Below are positions 18,681 to 26,285 of a stretch of 64,000 nt of DNA, piece after piece. Position numbers and translations under genes: made by a program. Every line of letters begins with the position of its first letter. The stretch's first letter is position 1. The notes beneath the pieces are model-generated. The model was not told where the DNA came from. It was given only the letters and a program-made list of their open reading frames with translations, and made no database searches. Source of the DNA: Ruminococcus sp. (lineage in GTDB: Bacteria; Bacillota; Clostridia; Oscillospirales; Ruminococcaceae); the NCBI GenBank assembly GCA_017534595.1, contig JAFXVY010000113.1, positions 1-64,000 of the forward strand, given 5' to 3'.

Positions 18681-18872
18681 ATGGCTGTACTGAAAACAAG
18701 ATTTACTCTTCGCCTTGATCTGAAAGATCATGCTAAGATCATGAAGATCGCTGAGTCCCAAAACCGTTCCATGAACAATATGATTGAAACGCTCATTAAA
18801 CAGACAATACAGAAGTATGAGGAAGAAAATGGTGAGATCGAGCTGACCGACGAGGACTTGTTAATAGAATAG
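18681..18872 (+). CDS. Small ribbon-helix-helix DNA-binding protein
   Basis: 63 aa with the Arc/antitoxin-type pattern: a beta strand (TRFTLRLD), then two helices (HAKIMKIAESQNRSMNNMIETLI). The acidic C-terminal tail (EEENGEIELTDEDLL) is antitoxin-like, but no toxin gene follows. Start ATG 18681 has GGGAGG 7 bp upstream; an earlier in-frame ATG at 18624 lies inside the direct repeats. Probably an autoregulated transcription factor or orphan antitoxin. Confidence 0.75.
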   Translation: MAVLKTRFTLRLDLKDHAKIMKIAESQNRSMNNMIETLIKQTIQKYEEENGEIELTDEDLLIE

Positions 18873-18963
18873 TATATCTGATAATAAACCGCCCTATTCT
18901 GTGAGGTGCGTACAAGGTAGGGTGGATGATGTATTATTCTGGCAAATCAATTGACTAACAACA

Positions 18964-19003
18964 AAAAAGCGAAGCCAACATCTGTGTGTTGACTTCGCTT
19001 TTT
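18964..19003. terminator. Strong bidirectional hairpin
   Basis: AAAAAGCGAAG-CAACA / TGTTG-CTTCGCTTTTT with a 6-nt loop. It terminates transcription in both directions just outside the prophage. Confidence 0.8.
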
Positions 19004-19039
19004 GGATCTAAATGCTTTGTTTGTTAGAAAAAAAGTATC

Positions 19040-19140
19040 TTATTGTTCTGCTTCCCGTGTGATATTTCGTGTGATTTTGTGTGATTTTTGGACTTCAAAC
19101 CTGCATTTTGAACTGTCTGAATTGCAGCTGTAACGCATAA
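19040..19140 (-). pseudogene. Possible 3' remnant of an older integrase gene
   Basis: A minus-strand frame ends ...VQKSHKITRNITREAEQ then stop. Repeated K-S-H-x-I-T/S-R-x tails are common at the C-termini of firmicute tyrosine integrases. It lies just outside the attachment site, as left by an earlier element at the same tRNA. Very short, so identification is tentative. Confidence 0.3.
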
Positions 19141-19141
19141 G

Positions 19142-19185
19142 AAAAGCCCGTAAATACGGCGTTTATACCGTATTTACGGGCTTTT
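19142..19185 (-). terminator. tRNA transcript terminator (host side of att site)
   Basis: AAAAGCCCGTAAATACGG / CCGTATTTACGGGCTTTT is a perfect 18-bp stem. It lies 5 bp beyond the tRNA 3' fragment, where the terminator of the interrupted host tRNA gene would be (minus strand). Confidence 0.75.
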
Positions 19186-19190
19186 GGCTT

Positions 19191-19213
19191 TGGCGGAGAA
19201 GGAGGGATTCGAA
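19191..19213 (-). other. attL: Prophage left attachment site: tRNA 3'-end fragment
   Basis: The minus strand reads TTCGAATCCCTCC followed by TTCTCCGCCA: T-loop, T-stem 3' half, 7-nt acceptor strand CTTCTCC, discriminator G and CCA. Homology to a tRNA stops inside the T-stem, so there is no intact tRNA here. Acceptor sequence and G discriminator suggest tRNA-Ser. It lies 40 bp from the integrase stop, as typical of a tRNA-targeted prophage. The intact tRNA should lie at the far end of the prophage, outside the window. Confidence 0.75.
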
Positions 19214-19252
19214 AACTCGTTCAATCGTTCTAAACCCCGTATCTCCGTATAT

Positions 19253-20302
19253 TCAGCTGTCCGTGTCCACTTTCGTGTCCACTTTTTGCATTATAGCCGC
19301 AAATTTATTTGACATCGTTTTCGATACTTCTTGTTTCTTTTCATCGTAGAGATGCTGATAGATATTCTTGATCATATTCGGAGAGCTCTGCCCAAGTCTC
19401 TCCATCGCATATTTATCCGGCACACCCTGAGCGAGCATCAGAGAGGCATTACCGTGTCGCTGTCCATGCATCGTGAAGCGAGGAAGCCCGTTCTGATCGC
19501 AGAGCTGCTGAAACCGCTTCAGCACCGAGTTAGGTGTCATCGTGCTTATAAATTCCGACTTCCGCTCTGCTCGATCCAAGCGAACCTTAAGCACCTCATC
19601 GACTTCAAGCAGACGGGTGCTTGCTTTTGACTTGGTTGTATCCTTCACAACAAGCTTGTTGTGCTTATCCGGCACCCTGGCTGAATGGATGAAAATAAAT
19701 GCTCCGTCATAGTCGCTCCATTTGAGCGCCGCGATCTCGGACTGTCGGAGCCCGAGGGTGACGGCTATCGTGACCGGGACCTCGACGTTAGTACCCTCCA
19801 CAATCGTCAGTATCTGTGCGATCTGCTCCTCGTTCGGGATGATCGGCTCATACTTCTTGGTCGCCTGCGGGAGTTTGATTGAACCGAGGTCGAGGCTTAT
19901 TTTGTTCTGTCGCAGTGTAGCTGTTACAAGCCCGAACTGATTTTTGATCGCTTTCGGTGAGTATTTCTGTGCGTTGGCGCTGATCCAGCGCTGTAAGTCG
20001 ATCTCCGAGATATCCCCGATAAGCATCTTTCCGATAGTACCGAGGGCATTTCTGCGGATGATCTCATACCCGCGAACGGTTGAAGGGCTTAGTACGCCCT
20101 CTTTCGATGTGATGTATGCTTCCATAGCCGTATCAAGTGTCTGCTTCTTCGGAGGCACTTTCGATTTGCCGTTTTCCCATTCTGCTGCAAGGAGCTTGAC
20201 TTCGGCTTTGGTGTCCGCCGTGAAGCTCTTCCGGGTTCCTGTAGCCCGGTCGAATACCCTGATCCTATAGCTCCCACTGGGGAGCTTTTCTATTTTCGCC
20301 AT
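19253..20302 (-). CDS. int: Prophage tyrosine integrase
   Basis: 349 aa. It has an N-terminal arm-binding domain (SGSYRIRVFDRATGTRKSF), a core-binding domain (about 60-150) and a catalytic domain with R in LGLRQSEIAALKW, H-x-x-R in HGQRHGNAS, LGQSSPNM in place of the usual LGH motif, and a tyrosine in NIYQHLYD. The GQ substitution for GH is a common variant. Start at 20302 (minus strand) is supported by AGGAG 7 bp upstream. It overlaps the 3' end of the nuclease gene by 38 bp, so the two are co-transcribed. Confidence 0.93.
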   Translation of the reverse strand: MAKIEKLPSGSYRIRVFDRATGTRKSFTADTKAEVKLLAAEWENGKSKVPPKKQTLDTAMEAYITSKEGVLSPSTVRGYEIIRRNALGTIGKMLIGDISEIDLQRWISANAQKYSPKAIKNQFGLVTATLRQNKISLDLGSIKLPQATKKYEPIIPNEEQIAQILTIVEGTNVEVPVTIAVTLGLRQSEIAALKWSDYDGAFIFIHSARVPDKHNKLVVKDTTKSKASTRLLEVDEVLKVRLDRAERKSEFISTMTPNSVLKRFQQLCDQNGLPRFTMHGQRHGNASLMLAQGVPDKYAMERLGQSSPNMIKNIYQHLYDEKKQEVSKTMSNKFAAIMQKVDTKVDTDS

Positions 20303-21269
20303 AGGTATCGCTCCTTTCCATACGCAGTGCTTCATAATAGCCCCGCTTATCGAGCCATTCTTCATAGCTGATGTTGATCGGTCTCGGCAGGGATCCTATT
20401 TGCGGACCGATGATCCCCAGCTCCTCAATACTGTCCATAATGTGCCATGCTCTGACTTGTCCGAGTTTGAATTTGCGCTGAATAGCCGATAACGTTGTGG
20501 TCTGGCTTTGCAGGATATATGAGATGATCTGATCTTCGAGGCTGTCATTCGGATCAATAAAGATCTCGGCATCGCGCTTGGGAATCGGCCTGTCCGGCGG
20601 GAGCTCCTTAGTTTCTCCGCGCATATAGGCGACAGTCTGATGGATGTCGTTGGTATAGGTGTCCATTCTCTCGACTATCTCGTGGATCTCAGCGACAGCT
20701 TCGGCAGCGGCTTGAGCTTTTTTCTTGTCCACCTTCGGAGGGGCTTCTTTTGACCGTTTAACCGCTCGGTGGATAAGCCAAGGAATTGCGAATAATACAA
20801 AGATAATCGGAATGAAGATCAGTATCACAGCCCAGAGCACATCTTTCTCGTAAAGAATGATCGCTCCTTTTACGGCTGCAATAAGCGCCATTATGATTAT
20901 GAATAATTCAAAAGGGGTTATCCGAAATCTGAAAGGTCTCTTGTATTTCGCTTTGGATCCCCAAACGTGCTCCATAAGTTCAACTCCATTCTGTGCCGCA
21001 AGATTCTTTGCGGGCTGAGTGAATACGGTATTAGTGATCACCATTGCCGAGTCGCAGCCGTACATTGACTTACCGGCGACCACTTCCTGGACTGCTGAAA
21101 GCCCCACAGGGTTTGAATAATACTTGCACTGAACTGCATACTTTTTCTTCCCCTTAACAGCTGTTATATCAACACCGTAATCACCTGATGCCTTAGTAAC
21201 TCTTACGTTTTTATACCCGTTATTCTGCAAAAATGCAGCAACGCTATATTCGTAGGAATATGGATTCAT
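20265..21269 (-). CDS. Membrane-anchored Mrr-like nuclease with FtsK-gamma domain
   Basis: 334 aa in three parts. Residues about 1-105 are an Mrr-type restriction endonuclease fold with D34 and Q47-C-K49 catalytic pattern. Two TM segments follow (about 120-145, 150-175) with a coiled linker. Residues about 240-290 closely resemble the DNA-binding gamma domain of FtsK (LSAIQRKFKLGQVRAWHIMD, then IEELGIIGP). Start 21269 has AGGAGG upstream. Encoded between integrase and repressor, the usual place for lysogeny-expressed cargo. It may cleave DNA at the membrane, for example incoming phage DNA; this role is inferred. Confidence 0.82.
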   Translation of the reverse strand: MNPYSYEYSVAAFLQNNGYKNVRVTKASGDYGVDITAVKGKKKYAVQCKYYSNPVGLSAVQEVVAGKSMYGCDSAMVITNTVFTQPAKNLAAQNGVELMEHVWGSKAKYKRPFRFRITPFELFIIIMALIAAVKGAIILYEKDVLWAVILIFIPIIFVLFAIPWLIHRAVKRSKEAPPKVDKKKAQAAAEAVAEIHEIVERMDTYTNDIHQTVAYMRGETKELPPDRPIPKRDAEIFIDPNDSLEDQIISYILQSQTTTLSAIQRKFKLGQVRAWHIMDSIEELGIIGPQIGSLPRPINISYEEWLDKRGYYEALRMERSDTYGENRKAPQWEL

Positions 21270-21324
21270 AGTTATGCCTCCTCTCAGTTTATTTATTGCC
21301 GCGCTCATTCCGAGCGCGGCTTTT

Positions 21325-21705
21325 TTAAGATTGCTTTTCTTTGTTTAACAAATACTCTATGTACGATGCAAGTTCAATGAGGCTTGAAGTAGTTTTAATG
21401 CCGTCTATTGAGTTGACGATATCGTGTTTTAGATCCTCGAAATTTACTTGGGGAGCGGCAGTGTCAGATGTTATGTACGGATCATCGGAAACGCCAATTA
21501 AGTAATTTGCAGAAATACCGAAGATCACAGCGAGTATAGCGAGACTCATAGTTGATGGATCTCTTTCAGACTTTTCATAAGATCGATAAGCTCTTACAGA
21601 CACATCAAGTAATTTTGCCATCTCTTCTACAGTATATTTGTTTTCCACTCTAAGTGCCTTTAGCCTTTTTCCGATGAAGCCCAGGTTTTTATTATCAATG
21701 TCCAT
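21325..21705 (-). CDS. CI-like HTH (XRE) repressor
   Basis: 126 aa. An XRE helix-turn-helix lies at about residues 10-65 (TVEEMAKLLDVSVRAYRSYEK), followed by a short C-terminal helical region for dimerisation; there is no LexA-type protease domain. Start 21705 has AGGAGG upstream. Divergent from the early lytic genes, with its own promoter containing an operator, so it is the lysogeny repressor. Confidence 0.88.
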   Translation of the reverse strand: MDIDNKNLGFIGKRLKALRVENKYTVEEMAKLLDVSVRAYRSYEKSERDPSTMSLAILAVIFGISANYLIGVSDDPYITSDTAAPQVNFEDLKHDIVNSIDGIKTTSSLIELASYIEYLLNKEKQS

Positions 21706-21726
21706 GTTACCACCTCCTATATGCTT

Positions 21727-21755
21727 ATTATACACTATAAGTGTTAAAATGTCAA
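21727..21755 (-). promoter_or_regulatory. Repressor promoter with operator in the spacer
   Basis: Read on the minus strand: TTGACA (21755-21750), 17 bp, TATAAT (21732-21727). The spacer contains the palindrome CACTATAAGTG (21733-21743), so the repressor probably controls its own gene. Confidence 0.75.
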
Positions 21756-21850
21756 TAAAATGTCTAATATTTTATACCGAAAAGCCACGTTTAGTGATAA
21801 TGCACAAAAAAACGCATTGTTTTTCTATATGTAATTTTCCACAAAACGTA

Positions 21851-21903
21851 TTGACATTGCCACTATATGTGGCTATAATTAGATTACGGCCACATATAGT
21901 GGC
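21851..21903 (+). promoter_or_regulatory. Early lytic promoter with paired operators
   Basis: TTGACA (21851-21856), 17 bp, TATAAT (21874-21879). The spacer holds GCCACTATATGTGGC (21859-21873); its exact reverse complement GCCACATATAGTGGC lies at 21889-21903, centre to centre 30 bp (three helical turns). The core CACTATATGTG matches the operator at 21733-21743. Confidence 0.85.
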
Positions 21904-21928
21904 AAAACAAGAGAGGCAGGTGAACAAA

Positions 21929-22138
21929 GTGAGAATCGAATTTAACAACATAAGAGCAGAGGTGGCAAGGCACAACTTAACCATTGAACAACTCTGTACT
22001 AAGCTCGGAATTGAGAAGAGCACTTTTTACAATTGGCAGAAAAAACAGGATCTTCCTGCAAGCTATGCGGTTGAGATTGCAAGTATGTTCAACGTATCCA
22101 CCGACTATGTTCTTGGAGTTGAAAGAGGAGGTGACTAA
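21929..22138 (+). CDS. Cro-like phage HTH protein
   Basis: 69 aa, essentially one HTH domain (LTIEQLCTKLGIEKSTFYNW) ending in VSTDYVLGVE, the usual phage repressor/Cro family ending. It is the first gene after the early promoter. GTG 21929 is chosen because AGGTGA lies 6 bp upstream; the nearby in-frame GTG at 21920 overlaps it. Confidence 0.8.
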   Translation: MRIEFNNIRAEVARHNLTIEQLCTKLGIEKSTFYNWQKKQDLPASYAVEIASMFNVSTDYVLGVERGGD

Positions 22139-22140
22139 AA

Positions 22141-22881
22141 ATGAATGGAGAAATAAGCATACAGACCTTTGTCAATGACAGTCTGGGAGAAATCAGAACG
22201 GCTGAGATCAACGGCATAATCTATTTCGTAGCGGTAGACATTGCCACGATCCTCGGCTATACGAACAGCAGAGATGCCGTTCGCAAGCACGTTGATGAGG
22301 AAGACAAGTTAACCGTAGCGATTTGCGACGGTTCAAGCCCGAACCCAAACAAAACAGTAATCAACGAAAGCGGGCTTTACAGTCTTATCCTGCAAAGCAA
22401 GCTGCCAAGAGCAAGGGACTTCAAGCGGTGGGTGACAAGCGAGGTACTCCCGTCTTTACGGAAGACCGGGCATTACAGCTTACCAAATGCGAATGATTTT
22501 GAACCTGAAGACTCGGACATCCCTCAAACAGCGGTCACGGCGAGAGATTATCTTGCACTGGCGAAAATAATTGCAAGCTGTAAAACTGAAAGACTTCCGC
22601 TCGTAATAAAAATTCTTGAAAAGGGCGGTTGGAGTATCGGTTCATCACAGGAGCTTGTCCAAAGCGGGCTGAAAGACACCTCGGATGCAGGTGCAAGGAT
22701 AAAAAATGTGATGACCAAGTACGATGTATCCGTTGAAAGGATTGCAAAAGAAATCGGCTGGTGCAAACAAACACTGTACACTTACTTGAATGGTAAGAGA
22801 TTCCCCTATCCTAAGAACTACACCAAGCTGCTAAATGACCTTAATGCATTTGAAATCGCGCACAACACAAATATCGACTAA
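22141..22881 (+). CDS. BRO-family phage antirepressor
   Basis: 246 aa. The N-terminal Bro-N domain (about 10-110) has the landmark VDIATILGYTNSRDAVRKHV and FKRWVTSEVLPSLRKTGHY motifs. The C-terminal half has an HTH-like segment (VERIAKEIGWCKQTLYTYL). Such proteins counter CI-type repressors or act as early regulators. AGGAGG of the preceding gene end serves as ribosome site. Confidence 0.9.
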   Translation: MNGEISIQTFVNDSLGEIRTAEINGIIYFVAVDIATILGYTNSRDAVRKHVDEEDKLTVAICDGSSPNPNKTVINESGLYSLILQSKLPRARDFKRWVTSEVLPSLRKTGHYSLPNANDFEPEDSDIPQTAVTARDYLALAKIIASCKTERLPLVIKILEKGGWSIGSSQELVQSGLKDTSDAGARIKNVMTKYDVSVERIAKEIGWCKQTLYTYLNGKRFPYPKNYTKLLNDLNAFEIAHNTNID

Positions 22882-22899
22882 TTGAATGGAGGGCAGTCC

Positions 22900-23127
22900 A
22901 TGAAACGCACAACAAAGTCAAATGCAATAGGCGAAGCGCTCAAGGCTGCCCAGTATGGAAACGGTATGATCCAGGCTGACGTAGCTCGGAAAATGGGAGT
23001 GAAGCAGGCAACAGTTTCCAGATGGTACAAGAATGTTGATCTGATGACCGTCGGACAGTTTCGACTGCTCTGCACCATTCTCCACCTTGACGCCGCCGAG
23101 ATCATCAAACTAAGAAACGGAGGATAA
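22900..23127 (+). CDS. Small HTH protein
   Basis: 75 aa. HTH pattern MIQADVARKMGVKQATVSRWY near residues 27-47 and a following helix (LDAAEIIKL). ATG 22900 is preceded by GGAGGG at 7 bp. Probably an early phage regulator. Confidence 0.75.
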   Translation: MKRTTKSNAIGEALKAAQYGNGMIQADVARKMGVKQATVSRWYKNVDLMTVGQFRLLCTILHLDAAEIIKLRNGG

Positions 23128-23132
23128 AACAC

Positions 23133-23660
23133 ATGGCAAACAACACATCAATCAAGATCACAATCGAAGCTCCTGCACTCGCTGAGGCCATTTCGCAGCT
23201 GGCAAGTGCGATGAAGGGCGCCGGGATTCCTGCTACACTTGAAACTGTGAAGGAACTTCCCGCACAGCCTCAGCAGACACCAGCACCTCAGAAGTTCGAG
23301 CAGTTCATTCCCCAGCAGCCCGTACAGCCTGCTCCCGCGCCTGTACAGCCCACTGTAACTCAGATGCCTTATATTCCGCCTGCACCCGCTGCCGTGCCTC
23401 AGATGGGCGTACAGCAGCCTCAGCAGCCGGCTCCTGTTCCTCAGCCCGTAGCTCCTGCACCCGCTGCTCCGACAGCTACTGTTGATCCCGCTTTCAAAAA
23501 TCGGGTATTTAACGCGGCGGCGGCACTGACCAATCAGGGCAAGATGAATGACGTCTTGGCTTTGCTCGGCAGCCTCGGAGTGCAGAGCGCACAACAGCTT
23601 TCGGATGCACAGATTCCCGTATTCGCACAGGGCCTTCAGGCGCTCGGCGGGGTGATATGA
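23133..23660 (+). CDS. Pro/Gln/Ala-rich phage protein, unknown function
   Basis: 175 aa. A short N-terminal segment (SIKITIEAPALAEAISQLAS) is followed by a low-complexity PQA-rich linker (about 45-115) and a C-terminal helical domain (about 118-175). It precedes DUF2800 in the same order as in many firmicute phages. The last codon overlaps the next start. Confidence 0.7.
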   Translation: MANNTSIKITIEAPALAEAISQLASAMKGAGIPATLETVKELPAQPQQTPAPQKFEQFIPQQPVQPAPAPVQPTVTQMPYIPPAPAAVPQMGVQQPQQPAPVPQPVAPAPAAPTATVDPAFKNRVFNAAAALTNQGKMNDVLALLGSLGVQSAQQLSDAQIPVFAQGLQALGGVI

Positions 23661-24850
23661 TGGCAGAGAGAGCACACGCGCTGCTGTCAGCGAGCTCGGC
23701 ACACAGATGGCTCAACTGCACAGCAGCACCACAGTATGAGCAGCAGTTCCCCGATACAACATCGGAGTATGCGGCGGAAGGAACCATAGCACACGAGATC
23801 TGCGAGATCTATGTTCTGCGAAAATTCGGAATCAATATAGATCGCAAAGCTCTTTCCCGCAGAATGTCTCAGCTCAAGCACGATAAGCTCTACTCCGATG
23901 AAATGCTTCAGACAGCGCAGATCTATGTAGATCATTTGACCGAGAAGGCTATGACATTTGATGCGGTTCCCTATGTCGCCGCCGAAGTTAAGGTCGATTT
24001 GTCTGAATGGGTACCCCAAGGCTTTGGAACCTGCGACTGCGTTATGATCGGCAGTGGGAAGCTGCACATCACCGACTATAAGCACGGAAGAGGCGTAAGA
24101 GTCGAGGCAGTCGGCAATCCACAGATGCGGTTATACGCGCTTGGAGCGCTTAAGATGTTTTCGGCGATATACGATATCAAGACAGTCTCAATGAGTATCT
24201 GTCAGCCCCGTATCTCAGAGTTCTGTCCCGAGGAGGAAATGTCCGTCGAGGATCTACGAGCCTGGGGTGAAAGCATCAAACCTGTTGCTGCTCTTGCCTA
24301 TTCGGGTAATGGTAGCTATGCTCCCGGCGAGTGGTGCCGCTTCTGCAAGGGACGTAATGTTTGCAAGGCAAGGGCGGATTTCAACTCGGCTCTCGCAGAC
24401 TTCAAAGACTGTGTACCGGCTGAAAAAGCTACACCCGAGACACCGGCAGCAAATATCCTGTCCGATGAGCAGGTCGGTGTCCTGCTGGAGCTCGGCTCCG
24501 AGCTGGTGACTTGGTATAACGGCTTGTGCGAGTATGCTCAGCAGAAGCTGCTTAACGGTGGTACGATCAAAGGGTATAAGTTGGTAGCCGGAAAGTCGGC
24601 GAGGGCTTTCAAGGATCCGGACAGAGCGCTTGATGTGCTTCGAGACGCGGGTTATGGCGATGATGATCTGCTCGATACTAAGATCAAGAGCCTTGCAAGC
24701 ATCGAAAAGTTTATCGGTAAAAAGAAGTTCAGCGAGCTGCTTGCAGAAGAAGTCGTACAGCCTCCGGGAAAGCCCACGTTAGTGCCGGAATTGGACAAAC
24801 GTCCGGCGTATAATCCTGCGGCATCAGATTTCGAGGGAGTGGTCAAATGA
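23657..24850 (+). CDS. DUF2800 family PD-(D/E)xK nuclease
   Basis: 397 aa. N-terminal hallmark HALLSASSAHRWLNC, then EGTIAHEICE. A nuclease-like core is seen in ADVKVDLSEW-type and ITDYKHGRGV segments (D and K of the PD-ExK pattern), and cysteines near residue 225-235 (CRFCKGRNVCKARAD) resemble the Fe-S cluster of RecB/AddB-like nucleases. Probably a phage recombination exonuclease partner of the DUF2815 protein encoded downstream. Confidence 0.88.
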   Translation: MMAERAHALLSASSAHRWLNCTAAPQYEQQFPDTTSEYAAEGTIAHEICEIYVLRKFGINIDRKALSRRMSQLKHDKLYSDEMLQTAQIYVDHLTEKAMTFDAVPYVAAEVKVDLSEWVPQGFGTCDCVMIGSGKLHITDYKHGRGVRVEAVGNPQMRLYALGALKMFSAIYDIKTVSMSICQPRISEFCPEEEMSVEDLRAWGESIKPVAALAYSGNGSYAPGEWCRFCKGRNVCKARADFNSALADFKDCVPAEKATPETPAANILSDEQVGVLLELGSELVTWYNGLCEYAQQKLLNGGTIKGYKLVAGKSARAFKDPDRALDVLRDAGYGDDDLLDTKIKSLASIEKFIGKKKFSELLAEEVVQPPGKPTLVPELDKRPAYNPAASDFEGVVK

Positions 24851-25317
24851 CCTGCACAACTACAATCGGGACATTTAGCTATGATCCTATTCGCATAGAC
24901 TGGGATACCGGCTATATCGAGGTCGTTCCGCCTATGTTCTTCGATGAAGCATCCCCGAAGAAGATGAGACAGATCATCAAACTGTCGAAAAATAGTGACA
25001 GCGGGTTTATCTTCAAGGTCGGAACCGGCAAGCCGGTGGAAACAAACAGTATATGGCTTTGGAAACAGGCTATCAGGGCTTGTCGGGAACGACTTCCGAA
25101 GCTGAATGAGAAGATCGACGCGGAGAAAGACCGCGAGCGCGAACACGTTGAGAATCTGCTTAAGAAAGAAACTGATGCCAAGAAGATCAGAAGGTTTAAA
25201 TCGCAAATAACCGAGATCGAAAGAAGCAGAACCTATCAGCATAAGAGGGTCAAAGCGTATTCCGACAAGCTCGACAGGTTTGAAAAGTTGCTCGTCGATA
25301 TGACTGCAAAGGAGTGA
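24847..25317 (+). CDS. Hypothetical phage protein with charged coiled coil
   Basis: 156 aa. N-terminal half is globular; residues about 85-155 are strongly charged and helical (EKDREREHVENLLKKE), likely a coiled coil. It overlaps the DUF2800 stop by 4 bp and lies in the recombination cluster. Function unknown. Confidence 0.75.
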   Translation: MTCTTTIGTFSYDPIRIDWDTGYIEVVPPMFFDEASPKKMRQIIKLSKNSDSGFIFKVGTGKPVETNSIWLWKQAIRACRERLPKLNEKIDAEKDREREHVENLLKKETDAKKIRRFKSQITEIERSRTYQHKRVKAYSDKLDRFEKLLVDMTAKE

Positions 25318-25322
25318 GTATA

Positions 25323-25496
25323 ATGTCCAGCGTAACGAGAACGATCCGCCGGGGTATCATGTTTAAGAATATGAACAAACAGCAGAAACTGTTGTGGAGA
25401 GACGCGCACGGCGGGATCAGGAACAACCCTAAGAAACAGGAAAAAGCAGACGTGCTGAAAAAGCTGAAGTCTGCGGAAAATAAAGAAAAGGAGTAA
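25323..25496 (+). CDS. Small basic phage protein
   Basis: 57 aa, rich in Lys/Arg (SSVTRTIRRGIMFKNMNKQQK). ATG 25323 has AAGGAG 8 bp upstream. Comparable small basic proteins commonly sit before DUF2815 in firmicute phages; function unknown. Confidence 0.65.
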   Translation: MSSVTRTIRRGIMFKNMNKQQKLLWRDAHGGIRNNPKKQEKADVLKKLKSAENKEKE

Positions 25497-25502
25497 TGCA
25501 CA

Positions 25503-26282
25503 ATGTATCAGAACATTAGCACAAAAGTACTGACCGGTGAAGTAAGACTGTCTTACGTTCACCTCACCCAGCCCTATGCTGGTCTTCAGGGCGGCGAGCC
25601 TAAGTATCAGGCTACTCTTCTCATTCCCAAGACTGATGTCAACACATACAATGACATCATTCAGTCAAGAGATGCTGCCTATGAAGACGGCGTAAAAAAT
25701 AAGTGGAAGGGGGCGAGACCGCAGCTCAAGTCTCCTTTGATATGGGACGGCGACGGTGTCAACTCTTCCGGTATGCTTTTCGGCGATGAGTGCAAGGGAC
25801 ATTGGGTGATCACAGCATCCTGCTCACAGCAGAGGAAGCCCCAGGTTGTCGGTATCGATAACGTCAGGGTTGAACTGGCTCCGCAGGATATCTACAGCGG
25901 TATGTACGCAAGAGTTACGATCAACTTCTTCCCCTTTGACTCTCACGGAAACAAGGGTGTCGGATGCGGTCTCGGCAACGTCATGAAGACCAGGGACGGT
26001 GAGCCTCTTTCCGGTGGCGCTTCGGCAGAATCCGACTTCGGCAGTTTTGCACCGCAGCAGGTTCCGCAGATGGGATACACGCAGCCTCAGAATGCAGTCG
26101 CAGGAGCTACACCCGCGCAGTACGCTGCACCTACAATGGGAACAGGTCAGACTTATCAATCTATGGCAACTATGCAGGGTATGATGGGTACGGTCCAGCC
26201 GCAGCAGCCCGCAGTTCCTCAGCAGCAGGCTCCGCAGAACGTCAGATTTGATCCCATAACGGGACAGTATGTGCCGTTCTAA
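25503..26282 (+). CDS. DUF2815 family single-strand DNA-binding-like protein
   Basis: 259 aa. The N-terminal about 170 residues match the DUF2815 pattern (VRLSYVHLTQPYAG, KYQATLLIPKTD, AHV/INFFPFDSHGNKGVGCGLG) of OB-fold-like phage proteins thought to bind ssDNA. A Gln/Pro-rich tail follows, as in SSB proteins. Confidence 0.87.
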   Translation: MYQNISTKVLTGEVRLSYVHLTQPYAGLQGGEPKYQATLLIPKTDVNTYNDIIQSRDAAYEDGVKNKWKGARPQLKSPLIWDGDGVNSSGMLFGDECKGHWVITASCSQQRKPQVVGIDNVRVELAPQDIYSGMYARVTINFFPFDSHGNKGVGCGLGNVMKTRDGEPLSGGASAESDFGSFAPQQVPQMGYTQPQNAVAGATPAQYAAPTMGTGQTYQSMATMQGMMGTVQPQQPAVPQQQAPQNVRFDPITGQYVPF

Positions 26283-26285
26283 GCT

